A stretch of 64,000 nucleotides of DNA, from the NCBI RefSeq assembly GCF_011759505.1, contig NZ_JAAOYO010000004.1:310001-374000 (forward strand). Reading direction: 5' to 3'. The notes beneath the pieces were generated by a model. The model saw only the letters and a list, made by a program, of their open reading frames with translations, ran no database searches and was not told the DNA's origin. The stretch's first letter is position 1. Each line of letters opens with the position of its first letter. The position numbers and the translations under genes are program-made. This document shows, piece after piece, positions 42,904-52,120 of this stretch. The stretch comes from Curtobacterium salicis. GTDB lineage: Bacteria; Actinomycetota; Actinomycetes; Actinomycetales; Microbacteriaceae.

Positions 42904-42945
42904 GGACGGGAGGCCCGGTGCCAGCTGGCACCGGGCCTCCCGTCC
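42904..42945. terminator. Palindromic terminator, GGACGGGAGGC family (member c)
   Basis: A perfect 19-bp inverted repeat (42904-42922 and 42927-42945) around the self-complementary AGCT. It lies between the HPr stop and the xthA start. It differs from member d at 49371 by a G/C to A/T exchange that is matched in both arms. Confidence 0.8.
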
Positions 42946-42980
42946 GGAGGGTGGTCGCGTGCAGGACGCGACCTGCGCGA

Positions 42981-43253
42981 TCAGGCCGCGTCGTGGTCCG
43001 TCTGCAGGAAGTCGACCAGGCTGTCCGCGGTGGTCTCGGCGTCGTCGCCGGACACCGTCAGCGTGACCTGGTCGCCGTTCTCGACGCCGAGGCCGAGGAG
43101 GCCGAGGATGCTGCCGGCGTTGGCCGACTTCTCGCCCTTGGCGATGGTGACCTGGTGGCCGGACGCGGTGACGGTCTGGACGAACAGCGACGCGGGTCGT
43201 GCGTGCAGGCCGGATGCGCTGGCGACGGTGACGGTGCGGGTGGCTTCGGACAT
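42981..43253 (-). CDS. ptsH: Phosphocarrier protein HPr
   Basis: A 90-residue PTS protein starting at MSEATRTVTV; the ATG 11 codons upstream has no support. The phosphorylated His is in ASGLHARPASLF. The AGSILGLLGLGVENGD segment corresponds to the regulatory Ser region. It passes phosphate from enzyme I (ptsI, 44413) to the mannitol IIA protein. It lies on the opposite strand from the mtl operon, 1.2 kb away. Confidence 0.93.
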   Translation of the reverse strand: MSEATRTVTVASASGLHARPASLFVQTVTASGHQVTIAKGEKSANAGSILGLLGLGVENGDQVTLTVSGDDAETTADSLVDFLQTDHDAA

Positions 43254-43334
43254 CGATGGACTCCTGTCGATGGGTGGTGCGCTCATGGTAGCGAGCGCCT
43301 GTCGGGTGGTTCTGCGGTTCTGCGGATCAGTGGT

Positions 43335-44105
43335 TCAGTCGCGTCCGGGCCAGAAGACCTCGGTGCCGGCGGCCTCGACCTCGCGCACCAGGTCCAGGTT
43401 GACACCCGGGTCGGTGATGATCGTGTCGATCGCGGCGAGCGGGGCGACGCGGCCGAACTCCTCGCGGCCGAACTTGGTGTGGTCGGCGAGCAGGATGCTC
43501 CGGCGCGCGGACTTGATCATGGCGCTCTTCACGGCGGCCTCGGCCATGTTGTGCGTCGTCAGCCCACGCTCCGGGGTGATCCCGTTGATGCTGACGAAGG
43601 CGACGTCGACGCTCACCATGCCGATGAGCTGGTGGGTCCAGGTGCCGACGCCCGCGAGCGAGTCGCTCCGGATGTTGCCGCCGAGCAGGTGCAGGTCGAT
43701 GCCCGGGCGGTTCGCCACGGCCATCGCCACCGGCAGCGAGTGCGTGACGACGGTGAGGCCACGGTCGGTCGGCAGCATCTCGGCCAGGCAGATCGTCGAG
43801 GTGCCGGCGTCGATCATCACCGAGCCGTTCTCCGGCAGCTCGGCGAGGGCCGCTTCGGCGATCACCATCTTCTCGGTCTGGTTGATGCCGCCGCGGTCGC
43901 CGACGCCCGGGTGCAGGGTGATCCGTTCGACCGGGATGGCGCCGCCGTGGGCACGACGGACGAGGCCCCGGCGCTCCAGGCTCGTCAGGTCACGGCGGAT
44001 GGTCTCCGGCGTGACGGCGAGCAGTTCGGCGAGGTCCTTGACGTCGACCCGTCCGTGGGCGCGCGCCTGTTCGACGATGCGCTGGTGGCGTTCTGGTGCG
44101 TACAT
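43335..44105 (-). CDS. DeoR-family transcriptional regulator (likely of the mtl/PTS genes)
   Basis: A 256-residue repressor. The N-terminal winged HTH is ERHQRIVEQARAHGRVDVKD with VTPETIRRDLTSLERRGLV, and the C-terminal sugar-phosphate-sensing domain has VMIDAGTSTICLAEML. It is divergent from ptsI with 307 bases between, so it probably controls that operon in response to a phosphosugar. Confidence 0.88.
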   Translation of the reverse strand: MYAPERHQRIVEQARAHGRVDVKDLAELLAVTPETIRRDLTSLERRGLVRRAHGGAIPVERITLHPGVGDRGGINQTEKMVIAEAALAELPENGSVMIDAGTSTICLAEMLPTDRGLTVVTHSLPVAMAVANRPGIDLHLLGGNIRSDSLAGVGTWTHQLIGMVSVDVAFVSINGITPERGLTTHNMAEAAVKSAMIKSARRSILLADHTKFGREEFGRVAPLAAIDTIITDPGVNLDLVREVEAAGTEVFWPGRD

Positions 44106-44244
44106 CGGGCCTCATCTGGTCGAGCGGGTCGCTCGGGTCGGGCTGTGCGTCCGGGCTGTGCGTCCGGTCGGCGACGGGCATGTGGAGCGGAACGGACATG
44201 CTCGGGCACGATCCGACCGGGAAGCCCGCCGCGGTCCTGGACGG

Positions 44245-44298
44245 CAAACGCAAACGGGCATCTGTTTCTGCATTTTTATCCCCGGATGTGTTTGTTTG
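44245..44298. promoter_or_regulatory. Candidate DeoR operators
   Basis: CAAACGCAAAC at 44245-44255 and GTGTTTGTTTG at 44288-44298 are roughly inverted copies of a GTTTG-N-GTTTG motif in an otherwise GC-rich gap. The second overlaps the -35 of the ptsI promoter. DeoR-type regulators commonly bind such repeated motifs; binding is inferred. Confidence 0.4.
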
Positions 44299-44320
44299 TC
44301 AACGCGACGCGATGTATGGT
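44292..44320 (+). promoter_or_regulatory. Promoter of the ptsI-mtlAFD operon
   Basis: TTGTTT at 44292-44297 and TATGGT at 44315-44320 are separated by 17 bases. The predicted leader is about 85 bases and ends with AAGGAG 7-8 bases before the ptsI ATG. It lies in the only A/T-rich part of the divergent region. Confidence 0.5.
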
Positions 44321-44412
44321 GCTCGAGAGCCGTCCGGTCGCAGCACGCGCCGGACACAGCACCGCCCCCGAACCACCCACCGCTGCTGCGCGTGAGATGA
44401 AGGAGTCTCCCC

Positions 44413-46068
44413 ATGTCCGATCTGCTCGGAACCGGCGTCGGCCGCGGCGTTGCCCACGGCCCCGTGCTCCGGATGGCGGACCCGCTGGGAGCCCCCTCGA
44501 GCGCACCGCTCGAAGGCTCGGCCGACGACGCCAAGCAGGCCGTGCACACCGCGCTCGCCGCGGTCGCCGAGGACCTCAACAAGCGCGGACAGCTCGCCGG
44601 CGGTGACGCCCAGGCCGTGCTCGAGGCCCAGGCGCTGATGGCCCAGGACCCGACCCTCCTCGACGACGTGCACGCCCGGATCGACGGCGGCACCAACGCC
44701 GAGCGCGCCGTGCACGAGGCGTTCGCCCAGTTCCGCGACCTGCTCGTCGGCATGGGCGGCTACATGGGGGAGCGTGCCGCCGACCTCGACGACGTCGCCC
44801 AGCGCATCGTCGCGAAGCTCCGCGGCGTCCCGGCTCCGGGCGTCCCCGAGTCGGAGACCCCCTTCGTGCTCGTCGCCCGCGACCTCGCGCCGGCCGACAC
44901 CGCACTGCTCGACCTCGACAAGGTTCTGGCCCTCGTCACCCGTGACGGCGGACCGACCTCGCACACCGCGATCCTCGCCCGCGCCAAGGGCATCACCGCG
45001 ATCGTCGGCGTCACCGGTGCGGACGACCTCGCCGAAGGCCAGCACGTGGTCGTCGACGCCGGTGCCGGCACCGTCGTCACCGAGCCGAGCGACGAGCTCG
45101 TCGCCGACGTCGAACAGCGCATCGCCGACCGCCGTGCCGCAGCCGCCGCACCGCTGACCGCAGGTGCCCTGGCCGACGGGCACGTCGTGCCGCTGCTCGC
45201 GAACCTCGGCAGCCCGGCCGACGCCCAGGCCGCCGTCGACCTCGGGGCCGAGGGCGTCGGACTGTTCCGGACCGAGTTCCTGTTCCTCGACTCGCCCACC
45301 GCCCCGACCGTCGCGTCGCAGCAGGCGTCGTACGAGCAGCTGCTCGCCGCCTTCCCCGGCAAGAAGGTCGTCGTGCGGGCGCTGGACGCCGGCGCCGACA
45401 AGCCCCTGCCCTTCCTCACCGACAAGGACGAGGAGAACCCGGCGCTCGGCCGTCGCGGACTCCGCGCGCTCCGGAACCACGAGCAGGTCCTCCGCGACCA
45501 GCTCACCGCGCTCGCCCAGGCCGACGCCGCGACCGAGGCCGACCTCTGGGTGATGGCCCCGATGGTCGCCGACGCCGAGGAGACCGAGTACTTCGTCGAC
45601 CTCGCCCGCGAACTCGGGATCCGCACCGCCGGCGTGATGGCCGAGGTGCCGTCCCTGGCGCTGATGGCCGAGCAGGTCCTGCGCTCCGCCGACTTCGTGT
45701 CCATCGGCACGAACGACCTGACCCAGTACACGATGGCCGCCGACCGCATGCTCGGCACCGTCGCGCACTACCAGGACCCCTGGCACCCCGCTGTCCTCCG
45801 CCTCGTCGCCCAGCTCGGCGCGGCCGGAGCGGACGCCGGCAAGGCGGTCGGCATCTGCGGTGAGGCCGCGGCCGACCCGCTGCTCGCCGTCGTCCTCGTC
45901 GGCCTCGGCGCCACCACCCTCTCGATGACCCCCGCGGCCCTCGCCGACGTGCGTGCCGAACTCGGCAAGCACACCCTCGACGAGGCCCGCGAGATGGCCC
46001 AGGCAGCACTCGCCGCGAGCACGGCAGCGACCGCCAAGTCCGCTGCCGCCGCGGTGCACGCCGTCTGA
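44413..46068 (+). CDS. ptsI: PTS enzyme I
   Basis: A 551-residue phosphoenolpyruvate-protein phosphotransferase. The active His is in DGGPTSHTAILARAKGITAI. The C-terminal PEP-binding barrel contains GAEGVGLFRTEFLF, VVRALDAGADKPLPF, and SIGTNDLTQYTMAADR. It starts the PTS phosphate chain. The gene is preceded by AAGGAG and is the first gene of the mannitol operon, an arrangement different from the ptsHI pair of many bacteria. Confidence 0.95.
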   Translation: MSDLLGTGVGRGVAHGPVLRMADPLGAPSSAPLEGSADDAKQAVHTALAAVAEDLNKRGQLAGGDAQAVLEAQALMAQDPTLLDDVHARIDGGTNAERAVHEAFAQFRDLLVGMGGYMGERAADLDDVAQRIVAKLRGVPAPGVPESETPFVLVARDLAPADTALLDLDKVLALVTRDGGPTSHTAILARAKGITAIVGVTGADDLAEGQHVVVDAGAGTVVTEPSDELVADVEQRIADRRAAAAAPLTAGALADGHVVPLLANLGSPADAQAAVDLGAEGVGLFRTEFLFLDSPTAPTVASQQASYEQLLAAFPGKKVVVRALDAGADKPLPFLTDKDEENPALGRRGLRALRNHEQVLRDQLTALAQADAATEADLWVMAPMVADAEETEYFVDLARELGIRTAGVMAEVPSLALMAEQVLRSADFVSIGTNDLTQYTMAADRMLGTVAHYQDPWHPAVLRLVAQLGAAGADAGKAVGICGEAAADPLLAVVLVGLGATTLSMTPAALADVRAELGKHTLDEAREMAQAALAASTAATAKSAAAAVHAV

Positions 46069-46137
46069 GCCCGCACCACGCCCCACAGCACCCCACCCGA
46101 TCCCTGCAGCAGCACCCCACACAGAGAGTCAACGCAC

Positions 46138-47697
46138 ATGACAACGTCGTCCGTTGCAGCGCCAGACACCCGCGACAAGTCGCGGGGTGGCGCTCGCGTC
46201 GCCGTCCAGAAGTTCGGCACGTTCCTGTCCGGCATGGTCATGCCCAACATCGCGATCTTCATCGCGTGGGGCATCATCACGGCCTTCTTCATCGAGACCG
46301 GTTGGACGCCCGTCGGCGTCCTCGGTGGCTTCGGTGAGACCGCCGGGGTGGCCAACCCCGGGCTCGTCGGTCCGATCCTGACCTACCTCATCCCGCTCGC
46401 GATCGCGATCCAGGGTGGCCGGATGGTCTACGAGACCCGCGGCGCGGTCGTCGGGTCGATCATGACCATGGGCGTCATCGTCGGGGCCAGCGGCACCACG
46501 ATGATCCTCGGCGCCATGATCTGTGGTCCGCTCGGTGCGTACCTCATCAAGCAGATCGACAAGATCTGGGACGGCAAGATCAAGCCCGGCTTCGAGATGC
46601 TCGTCAACAACTACGCGGCCGGCATCCTCGGCTTCGCACTCGCGATGGTCGGGTTCTTCTGGCTCGCCCCGCTGTTCAAGCTCATCGCCGAGGGCCTCGG
46701 CGACGCCGTGAACTTCCTCGTGCAGCACTCGCTCCTCCCGCTCGCCAGCGTCATCATCGAGCCCGCGAAGGTGTTCTTCCTCAACAACGCGATCAACCAC
46801 GGCGTGCTCGACCAGCTCGGTGCGCAGCAGGTCCAGGAGTCCGGCAAGTCGATCCTGTTCCTCCTCGAGGCGAACCCCGGCCCCGGCCTCGGCATCCTGC
46901 TGGCCTTCACCTTCTTCGGTGTCGGTATCGCGCGTTCGACCGCTCCCGGCGCGATCATCATCCAGTTCCTCGGCGGCATCCACGAGATCTACTTCCCGTA
47001 CGTGCTGCAGAAGCCGATCCTGTTCATCGCCGTCATCCTCGGTGGTGCGACCGGTGTCGCGACGAACGTCGCCTTCCACTCCGGCCTCGTCGCCCCGGCC
47101 TCGCCGGGATCGATCTTCGCGGTGCTCGGTGCAACGGCGAAGGACAGCTTCCTCGGTGTCATCCTCTCGGTGGTGCTGTCGGCGGCCGTCTCCTTCGCGG
47201 TGGCGTCGTTCTTCCTCATCGCGACCCGCAAGCGTGACCTGGCCTCCGGCAACGGTGGCGACATGAGCGCCGCGATGGCGAAGCTCCAGCAGAACAAGGG
47301 CCGCGACGTGAACTCCGCGACCTCGGGCCTGCTCGGCAACAACTCCCCGGCCAACGAGGAAGAGGCCGAGGCCTCCCTCGGGGGCGTCGGTTCGGCCAGC
47401 ACCACCACGGCGACGCGCGTCGAGAACGTCGTCTTCGCCTGCGACGCCGGCATGGGCTCGAGCGCCATGGGTGCGAGCGTCCTGCGGAACAAGATCAAGA
47501 AGGCTGGTATCGAGGGTGTCACGGTCGTCAACAAGGCGATCGCGAACCTCTCGGGTGACGAGGACCTCATCATCACCCAGGAGGAGCTCACGGACCGCGC
47601 GAAGCAGAAGAACCCGAACGCACAGCACGTGTCGGTCGGCAACTTCATGAACGCTCCGCAGTACGACCAGGTCGTCGACCAGCTCAAGAACCAGTAA
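46138..47697 (+). CDS. mtlA: PTS mannitol-specific EIICB component
   Basis: A 519-residue membrane permease. The IIC domain (about 20-365) has many helices and the GGIHEIYFPYVLQKP substrate motif. A linker (about 370-420, Asn/Ala/Glu-rich) leads to a IIB domain with the phospho-Cys in VFACDAGMGSSAMGAS. It transports and phosphorylates mannitol. The IIA part is a separate gene downstream, as in other Gram-positive bacteria. Confidence 0.94.
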   Translation: MTTSSVAAPDTRDKSRGGARVAVQKFGTFLSGMVMPNIAIFIAWGIITAFFIETGWTPVGVLGGFGETAGVANPGLVGPILTYLIPLAIAIQGGRMVYETRGAVVGSIMTMGVIVGASGTTMILGAMICGPLGAYLIKQIDKIWDGKIKPGFEMLVNNYAAGILGFALAMVGFFWLAPLFKLIAEGLGDAVNFLVQHSLLPLASVIIEPAKVFFLNNAINHGVLDQLGAQQVQESGKSILFLLEANPGPGLGILLAFTFFGVGIARSTAPGAIIIQFLGGIHEIYFPYVLQKPILFIAVILGGATGVATNVAFHSGLVAPASPGSIFAVLGATAKDSFLGVILSVVLSAAVSFAVASFFLIATRKRDLASGNGGDMSAAMAKLQQNKGRDVNSATSGLLGNNSPANEEEAEASLGGVGSASTTTATRVENVVFACDAGMGSSAMGASVLRNKIKKAGIEGVTVVNKAIANLSGDEDLIITQEELTDRAKQKNPNAQHVSVGNFMNAPQYDQVVDQLKNQ

Positions 47698-47715
47698 GAC
47701 AAGAGCACGATGGGG

Positions 47716-47739
47716 GAGGGGACGGGCGACCGTCCCCTC
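47716..47739 (+). terminator. Intercistronic hairpin between mtlA and mtlF
   Basis: A perfect 10-bp stem (GAGGGGACGG/CCGTCCCCTC) with a GCGA tetraloop, 18 bases after the mtlA stop. It may reduce read-through or stabilise the upstream mRNA. Confidence 0.6.
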
Positions 47740-47772
47740 TTCCGCCGTCCACCACGAACAAGGAGAACCCGT

Positions 47773-48210
47773 ATGCCCGTCCTGCAGGAGAGCCAGATCC
47801 GCATCCACACCGAGGACGCTGCGCCGACCAAGTCGGAGGCGATGAAGGAGGCGGCTGCGATCCTCCAGGAGGTCGGCGCGGTCACCGCGGACTACTACCC
47901 CGCCATGCTCGAGCGCGAGAAGAGCGTCTCGACCTACATGGGCAACTACCTGGCGATCCCGCACGGCACGAACGACGCGAAGGACGCCATCAAGGCCTCC
48001 GCGCTCTCCTTCGTCCGCTACGCCACCCCGATCGACTGGGACGGCAACGACGTCCGCTTCGTGGTCGGCATCGCGGGCGTCAACAACGAGCACCTCGACA
48101 TCCTCAGCAAGATCGCGATCGTGTTCTCCGACGAGGACCAGGTCCAGGCACTGACGGACGCCCCCGACGTGGCCGCGATCCTCGCGATCCTCGGTGAGGT
48201 CAACGAGTGA
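47773..48210 (+). CDS. mtlF: PTS mannitol-specific EIIA component
   Basis: A 145-residue cytoplasmic IIA of the mannitol/fructose type, starting [14 protein letters not shown] after AAGGAGAA. The phosphorylated His is in [16 protein letters not shown]. It hands phosphate from HPr to MtlA. The GTGA overlap with mtlD couples the two. An in-frame upstream extension is rejected; it has no ribosome site and covers the hairpin. Confidence 0.92.
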   Translation: MPVLQESQIRIHTEDAAPTKSEAMKEAAAILQEVGAVTADYYPAMLEREKSVSTYMGNYLAIPHGTNDAKDAIKASALSFVRYATPIDWDGNDVRFVVGIAGVNNEHLDILSKIAIVFSDEDQVQALTDAPDVAAILAILGEVNE

Positions 48211-49358
48211 GCACCGCCGTCCACTTCGGCGCCGGCAACATCGGCCGCGGCTTCGTCGGTCTGCTGCTCCACCAGGCCGGGTACGAGGTCGTCTTCGCCG
48301 ACGTCGCCGCGCCGCTCATCGACGCCCTGGCCGCCGCTGAGTTGTACACCGTGCACGAGGTCGGGGCCGGCGCCCAGGACCACGTCGTCACCGGGTTCCG
48401 TGCCGTCAACAGCGCCCAGGACGAGGCCGGCGTCGTCGCCGAGATCGCGACCGCCGACATCGTCACCTGCGCCGTCGGACCGACCGTCCTGAAGTTCATC
48501 GCCCCCGTCATCGCGAAGGGGCTGCAGCAGCGATCCGTCGACGCCGCCCCGCTCGCCGTGATGGCGTGTGAGAACGCGATCAACGCCACCGACCGCCTCC
48601 GCGAGTTCATCGTGGACGCGCTGCCGGAGGACGAGCGCGAGGAAGCCCTCGCGAAGGCCGTCTTCGCGAACACCGCGGTCGACCGCATCGTGCCGGCGCA
48701 GGCACCGGGCGGCGGCCTGGACGTCACCGTCGAGACCTACTTCGAGTGGGCCATCGACCGCACGCCGTTCCACGGAGCGGAGCCGGAACTGCCGGGCGCG
48801 CACTACGTCGACGGACTCGCCGCCTCGATCGAGCGCAAGCTCTTCACGGTGAACACCGGACACGCCACCGTCGCGTACCACGGGTTCCTCGCCGGTGCCG
48901 ACAAGATCTCCGACGCCGTCGCGATGCCGGCCGTCCGCTCGGCGCTCGAAGCCGTGCTCGCCGAGACGAGCGACCTGCTCGTCCGTCGCCACGAGCTCGA
49001 CCCGGAGGTGCACCGCGCCTACGTGGCGGCGATCATCGCCCGCTTCGAGAACGTGCACCTGCCCGACACGGTCACCCGCGTCGGCCGTCAGCCGCTGCGG
49101 AAGCTCTCCCGCGACGAGCGGTTCGTCTCGCCGGCCGCGGCGCTGGCGGAGAACGGCTCCGAGCCGACCGCACTGCTCGACGCGATGGGCGCCGCCCTCC
49201 GGTTCGACGTCGCCGACGACGAGCAGAGCGTCGAACTGCAGGCGCTGCTGCGCTCGGACCGCTCGGACGCCGACATCGCGTCCGAGATCACCGGTCTCGG
49301 TGGCGAGCACCCGCTGCACGCGTCGTTCACCGGTCGGGTCGGCGCGGCACGCGCCTGA
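48207..49358 (+). CDS. mtlD: Mannitol-1-phosphate 5-dehydrogenase
   Basis: A 383-residue NAD-dependent enzyme that oxidises mannitol-1-phosphate to fructose-6-phosphate. The N-terminus [20 protein letters not shown] is the diagnostic NAD-binding motif. NTAVDRIVP and [17 protein letters not shown] are family motifs around the active-site Lys/His. It is the last gene of the operon and is followed by a palindromic terminator at 49371-49418. Confidence 0.94.
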   Translation: MSTAVHFGAGNIGRGFVGLLLHQAGYEVVFADVAAPLIDALAAAELYTVHEVGAGAQDHVVTGFRAVNSAQDEAGVVAEIATADIVTCAVGPTVLKFIAPVIAKGLQQRSVDAAPLAVMACENAINATDRLREFIVDALPEDEREEALAKAVFANTAVDRIVPAQAPGGGLDVTVETYFEWAIDRTPFHGAEPELPGAHYVDGLAASIERKLFTVNTGHATVAYHGFLAGADKISDAVAMPAVRSALEAVLAETSDLLVRRHELDPEVHRAYVAAIIARFENVHLPDTVTRVGRQPLRKLSRDERFVSPAAALAENGSEPTALLDAMGAALRFDVADDEQSVELQALLRSDRSDADIASEITGLGGEHPLHASFTGRVGAARA

Positions 49359-49370
49359 CGTTGACCACCT

Positions 49371-49418
49371 GACGGACGGGAGGCCCGGTACCAGCTGGTA
49401 CCGGGCCTCCCGTCCGTC
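49371..49418. terminator. Palindromic terminator, GGACGGGAGGC family (member d)
   Basis: A perfect 22-bp inverted repeat (49371-49392 and 49397-49418) around AGCT, 12 bases after the mtlD stop. It is almost identical to member c (42904-42945), with the inner GGTGCC/GGCACC replaced by GGTACC/GGTACC. Confidence 0.85.
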
Positions 49419-49478
49419 TCGGCGTCCGTCCCCCGCCGGCTCGACGCCGCGATCGTGGCCGCGAGTACCGTCGCGGGC

Positions 49479-50411
49479 ATGACGAAGCAGTGGGTGGCGC
49501 CGCGTCCCGGCGGCAGTGACGTGTTCGAACTGGTCGACGTCGAGGTGCCGGCCCCCGGTCCCGGCGAGGTGACGGTGCGCGTCCGTGCCGCTGGCATGAA
49601 CCCGGCCGATGCGAAGCACACCAGGCATGGCGACCCGGCGGACTTCCCCGTGCCGATCGGGTACGAGCTCGCCGGCGTCGTCAGCGCCGTCGGACCCGAC
49701 ACGGGCATCGCCTCCGGGCCGGTCGCGGTGGGGGACGAGGTCCTGGCGTTCCGTGTCTCCGGCGGCTGGACCGAGGAGATCACCCTGCCGGCCGCGGACG
49801 TGTTCGCGAAGCCCGGGTCCCTCGGGTTCGCGGAGGCCGCGAACCTGCTGCTCGTCGGCACCACGGCGGCGGACCTGATCCGCGTCACCGACGTCCAGGC
49901 CGGGGACACCGTCCTCGTGCACGGCGCCTCCGGCGCGGTCGGCGTCAGCCTGCTGCAGCAGCTCCACGCGCTCGGCGCACGGGTGATCGGCACCGCATCC
50001 TCGGCGAACGCCGACACCGTCCGGCGTTTCGGGGGGACCTGGGTCGCCTACGGCGACGGACTGGAGGCCCGTGTGCGTGAGCTCGCCGCCTCCGGTGTCG
50101 ACGTGGCCCTGGACTGCGTGGGGTCCGACGAAGCCGTCGACGTCTCCCTCGCGCTCGTCGCGGACCGCGGTCGGATCGCCACCATCGCCGCGTTCGGTCG
50201 GGCACCGGACGCCGGCATCACCGCGATCGGTGGCACGCAGCCGGACAGCGCGGCCTTCCGGGACTCGGTGCGGGCACGCCTCATCGAACTCGCGGCCCGC
50301 GGGGAGCTCGTCGTGCCGGTCGCCCGGACGTTCCCGCTGACCGAGGCCCCCGCGGCCCTCGAACTCCTCGAGTCGGGGCACCCGGGTGGGAAGATCGCGC
50401 TGCTGCCCTGA
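49479..50411 (+). CDS. Zinc-independent quinone oxidoreductase-like dehydrogenase (MDR superfamily)
   Basis: A 310-residue NADP-dependent enzyme. The GroES-like half has GMNPADAKHTRHGD and PIGYELAGVVSAVG. The nucleotide-binding half has VLVHGASGAVGVSLLQQLHA and DVALDCVGS. The zinc ligands of alcohol dehydrogenases are absent, pointing to quinone/enone reduction. TACCGT lies 7 bases before the ATG chosen; an in-frame ATG 8 codons upstream is less likely. Confidence 0.85.
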   Translation: MTKQWVAPRPGGSDVFELVDVEVPAPGPGEVTVRVRAAGMNPADAKHTRHGDPADFPVPIGYELAGVVSAVGPDTGIASGPVAVGDEVLAFRVSGGWTEEITLPAADVFAKPGSLGFAEAANLLLVGTTAADLIRVTDVQAGDTVLVHGASGAVGVSLLQQLHALGARVIGTASSANADTVRRFGGTWVAYGDGLEARVRELAASGVDVALDCVGSDEAVDVSLALVADRGRIATIAAFGRAPDAGITAIGGTQPDSAAFRDSVRARLIELAARGELVVPVARTFPLTEAPAALELLESGHPGGKIALLP

Positions 50412-50603
50412 GGTCGCAGCCCACCGGGACACCGCCGCACCAGGCCGCGCGGGGTGTCGGACCGGCGCTGCGGCTGCCACACTGGGTCCAACGCGCGGGG
50501 TCGGCGCGGGGGAGCAGGACGGTGGGACGCAGGTCCCGGCGGTTCCGCGCCGCCGTCGCGGTCGCCGTGAGCACATCGACCCTGCACCCCGGAAGGAACC
50601 GCC

Positions 50604-51311
50604 GTGAGCGACCAGTACCCCCAGGACCCGTACGCGAAGCGACCGGGCGACGAGCCCGACCCGGCGCAGGGGTCGCCGTACGGGCAGCAGCCGCAGCAGT
50701 CGCCGTACGGACAGCAGCCGCCGCAGCAGTCGCCGTACGGGCAGCCCTCGGGGCAGCCGGACCCCTACGGTCAGCAGCAGCAGCCCGGCCAGTACGGTCA
50801 GCAGCCGGGCCAGTACGGTCAGCAGCCGGGCCAGTACGGTCAGCAGCCTGGCCAGTACGGCCAGCAGCCGGGCCAGTTCGCCTCGCAGCAGCCGTCCGGG
50901 CAGCAGCCGGTCACGCAGGGTGAGCCGCCGCTCTGGGCACCCTGGTACGGCATCCCGTTCCCGAAGGCCTTCACGCGGTTCTGGAAGAAGTACGTGCGCT
51001 TCGACGGTCGCGCCAGCCGCAGTGAGTTCTGGTTCTGGGCTCTCTGGTGGGCGATCGGGAACATCGCGACGAACCTGATCGATTCCGCCATCGGGGGCAG
51101 CGACTCGAACGTCGTCGGCGGACTCTGGGCGCTCGCGACGCTCGTCGGGTTCATCGCACTCACCGTGCGGCGCCTGCACGACGTGAACTTCTCGGGCCTG
51201 CTCGCCCTGCTGTTCATCATCCCGCCGATCGGCGTGCTCTTCGCGATCGTGATCGGCTGCATCCCGTCGGTCCGCGAGGGCGCCCGCTTCGACCAGCCGC
51301 ACCGCGGCTGA
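50604..51311 (+). CDS. DUF805 membrane protein with Gln/Gly/Tyr/Pro repeats
   Basis: A 235-residue protein with GTG start after GAAGGA. Residues about 1-105 consist of low-complexity SPYGQQP and PGQYGQQ repeats. Then PLWAPWYGIPFPKAFTRFWK leads into a DUF805 domain: YVRFDGRASRSEFWFWALWW, VRRLHDVNFSG and helices near 150-230. The function is not known; similar proteins are inner-membrane proteins of unknown role. A paralogue follows. Confidence 0.85.
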   Translation: MSDQYPQDPYAKRPGDEPDPAQGSPYGQQPQQSPYGQQPPQQSPYGQPSGQPDPYGQQQQPGQYGQQPGQYGQQPGQYGQQPGQYGQQPGQFASQQPSGQQPVTQGEPPLWAPWYGIPFPKAFTRFWKKYVRFDGRASRSEFWFWALWWAIGNIATNLIDSAIGGSDSNVVGGLWALATLVGFIALTVRRLHDVNFSGLLALLFIIPPIGVLFAIVIGCIPSVREGARFDQPHRG

Positions 51312-51432
51312 CCGACCACGTCGCCCGCCCGTTCCGACGGGACCCCTCGGTCGGGGGCCGTCGTGGTCGTCCCGGCGCCCGGCGTTCCTGGTTGACTCAG
51401 ACCCGAGCAGTACTCGACACCAGGGAGACACC

Positions 51433-52050
51433 GTGAGCGACAACCCGCAGCAGCCGTACGGCACCCCGGACGGCCAGCCGGCCCAGTACGGGCAGCAGCA
51501 GTACGGCCAGCAGCAGTACGGCCAGCAGAACCAGTACGGCCAGCAGCCGCAGGGCTCCGGCCAGCCGGTGCCGACCGGGCCGAACGGCGAGCCGCCCCTC
51601 TGGGCGCCGTGGTACGGCATCTCGTTCCCGAACGCGATCAAGCGCTTCTTCACGAAGTACGTGCGCTTCGACGGACGTGCCAGCCGGAGCGAGTTCTGGT
51701 GGTGGTACCTCGCCAGCTTCATCGTCTTCGCCGTGCTCTGGACCCTGGTCGGTGTCGGGTTCGCCATGTCCGAGCGGCAGACGGTCAGCACCAGCTCCAG
51801 CGTCACGTCGATCATGACGTCGCCGTCGCCCCTGTACCTCATCGCCTACTCGATCGTGGGGCTCTTCTCGCTCGCGATCCTGCTGCCGTCGCTCGCGCTG
51901 GCGTGGCGACGACTGCACGACGGGAACTTCGCCGGGCCGTTCTACCTGCTCGTCCTCATCCCCGTCGTCGGGCCGATCATCGTGCTGGTGCTGTTCCTGA
52001 TGCCCTCGAAGCCCGAGGGGCAGCGGTTCGACCGCCCCGAGCGCGGCTGA
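51433..52050 (+). CDS. DUF805 membrane protein, paralogue
   Basis: A 205-residue protein with GTG start after CAGGGAG, 121 bases after its paralogue. Residues about 1-55 repeat QYGQQ. The shared PLWAPWYGISFPNAIKRFFT and YVRFDGRASRSEFWWWYLAS motifs show recent duplication. The helices after about 85 differ in sequence and loop length (SERQTVSTSSSVTSIMTS). A strong terminator follows at 52061. Confidence 0.85.
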   Translation: MSDNPQQPYGTPDGQPAQYGQQQYGQQQYGQQNQYGQQPQGSGQPVPTGPNGEPPLWAPWYGISFPNAIKRFFTKYVRFDGRASRSEFWWWYLASFIVFAVLWTLVGVGFAMSERQTVSTSSSVTSIMTSPSPLYLIAYSIVGLFSLAILLPSLALAWRRLHDGNFAGPFYLLVLIPVVGPIIVLVLFLMPSKPEGQRFDRPERG

Positions 52051-52060
52051 CGCACTGCGG

Positions 52061-52105
52061 ACGACGAAGCCCTCCTGCCCCGGTCGGGGAGGAGGGCTTC
52101 GTCGT
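52061..52105. terminator. Strong bidirectional terminator
   Basis: A 15-bp outer stem (ACGACGAAGCCCTCC/GGAGGGCTTCGTCGT) with an inner CCCC/GGGG stem. It lies between two convergent genes ending at 52050 and 52121. Confidence 0.85.
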
Positions 52106-52120
52106 GTCCGCCAGGCCTGC

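Noticed and set aside
48018..51842. A 1274-codon open frame on the minus strand, opposite mtlF, mtlD and the DUF805 genes
   Set aside because: It is Arg/Gly/Asp-rich, spans several well-identified plus-strand genes and has no family features; long antisense frames are common in GC-rich DNA.
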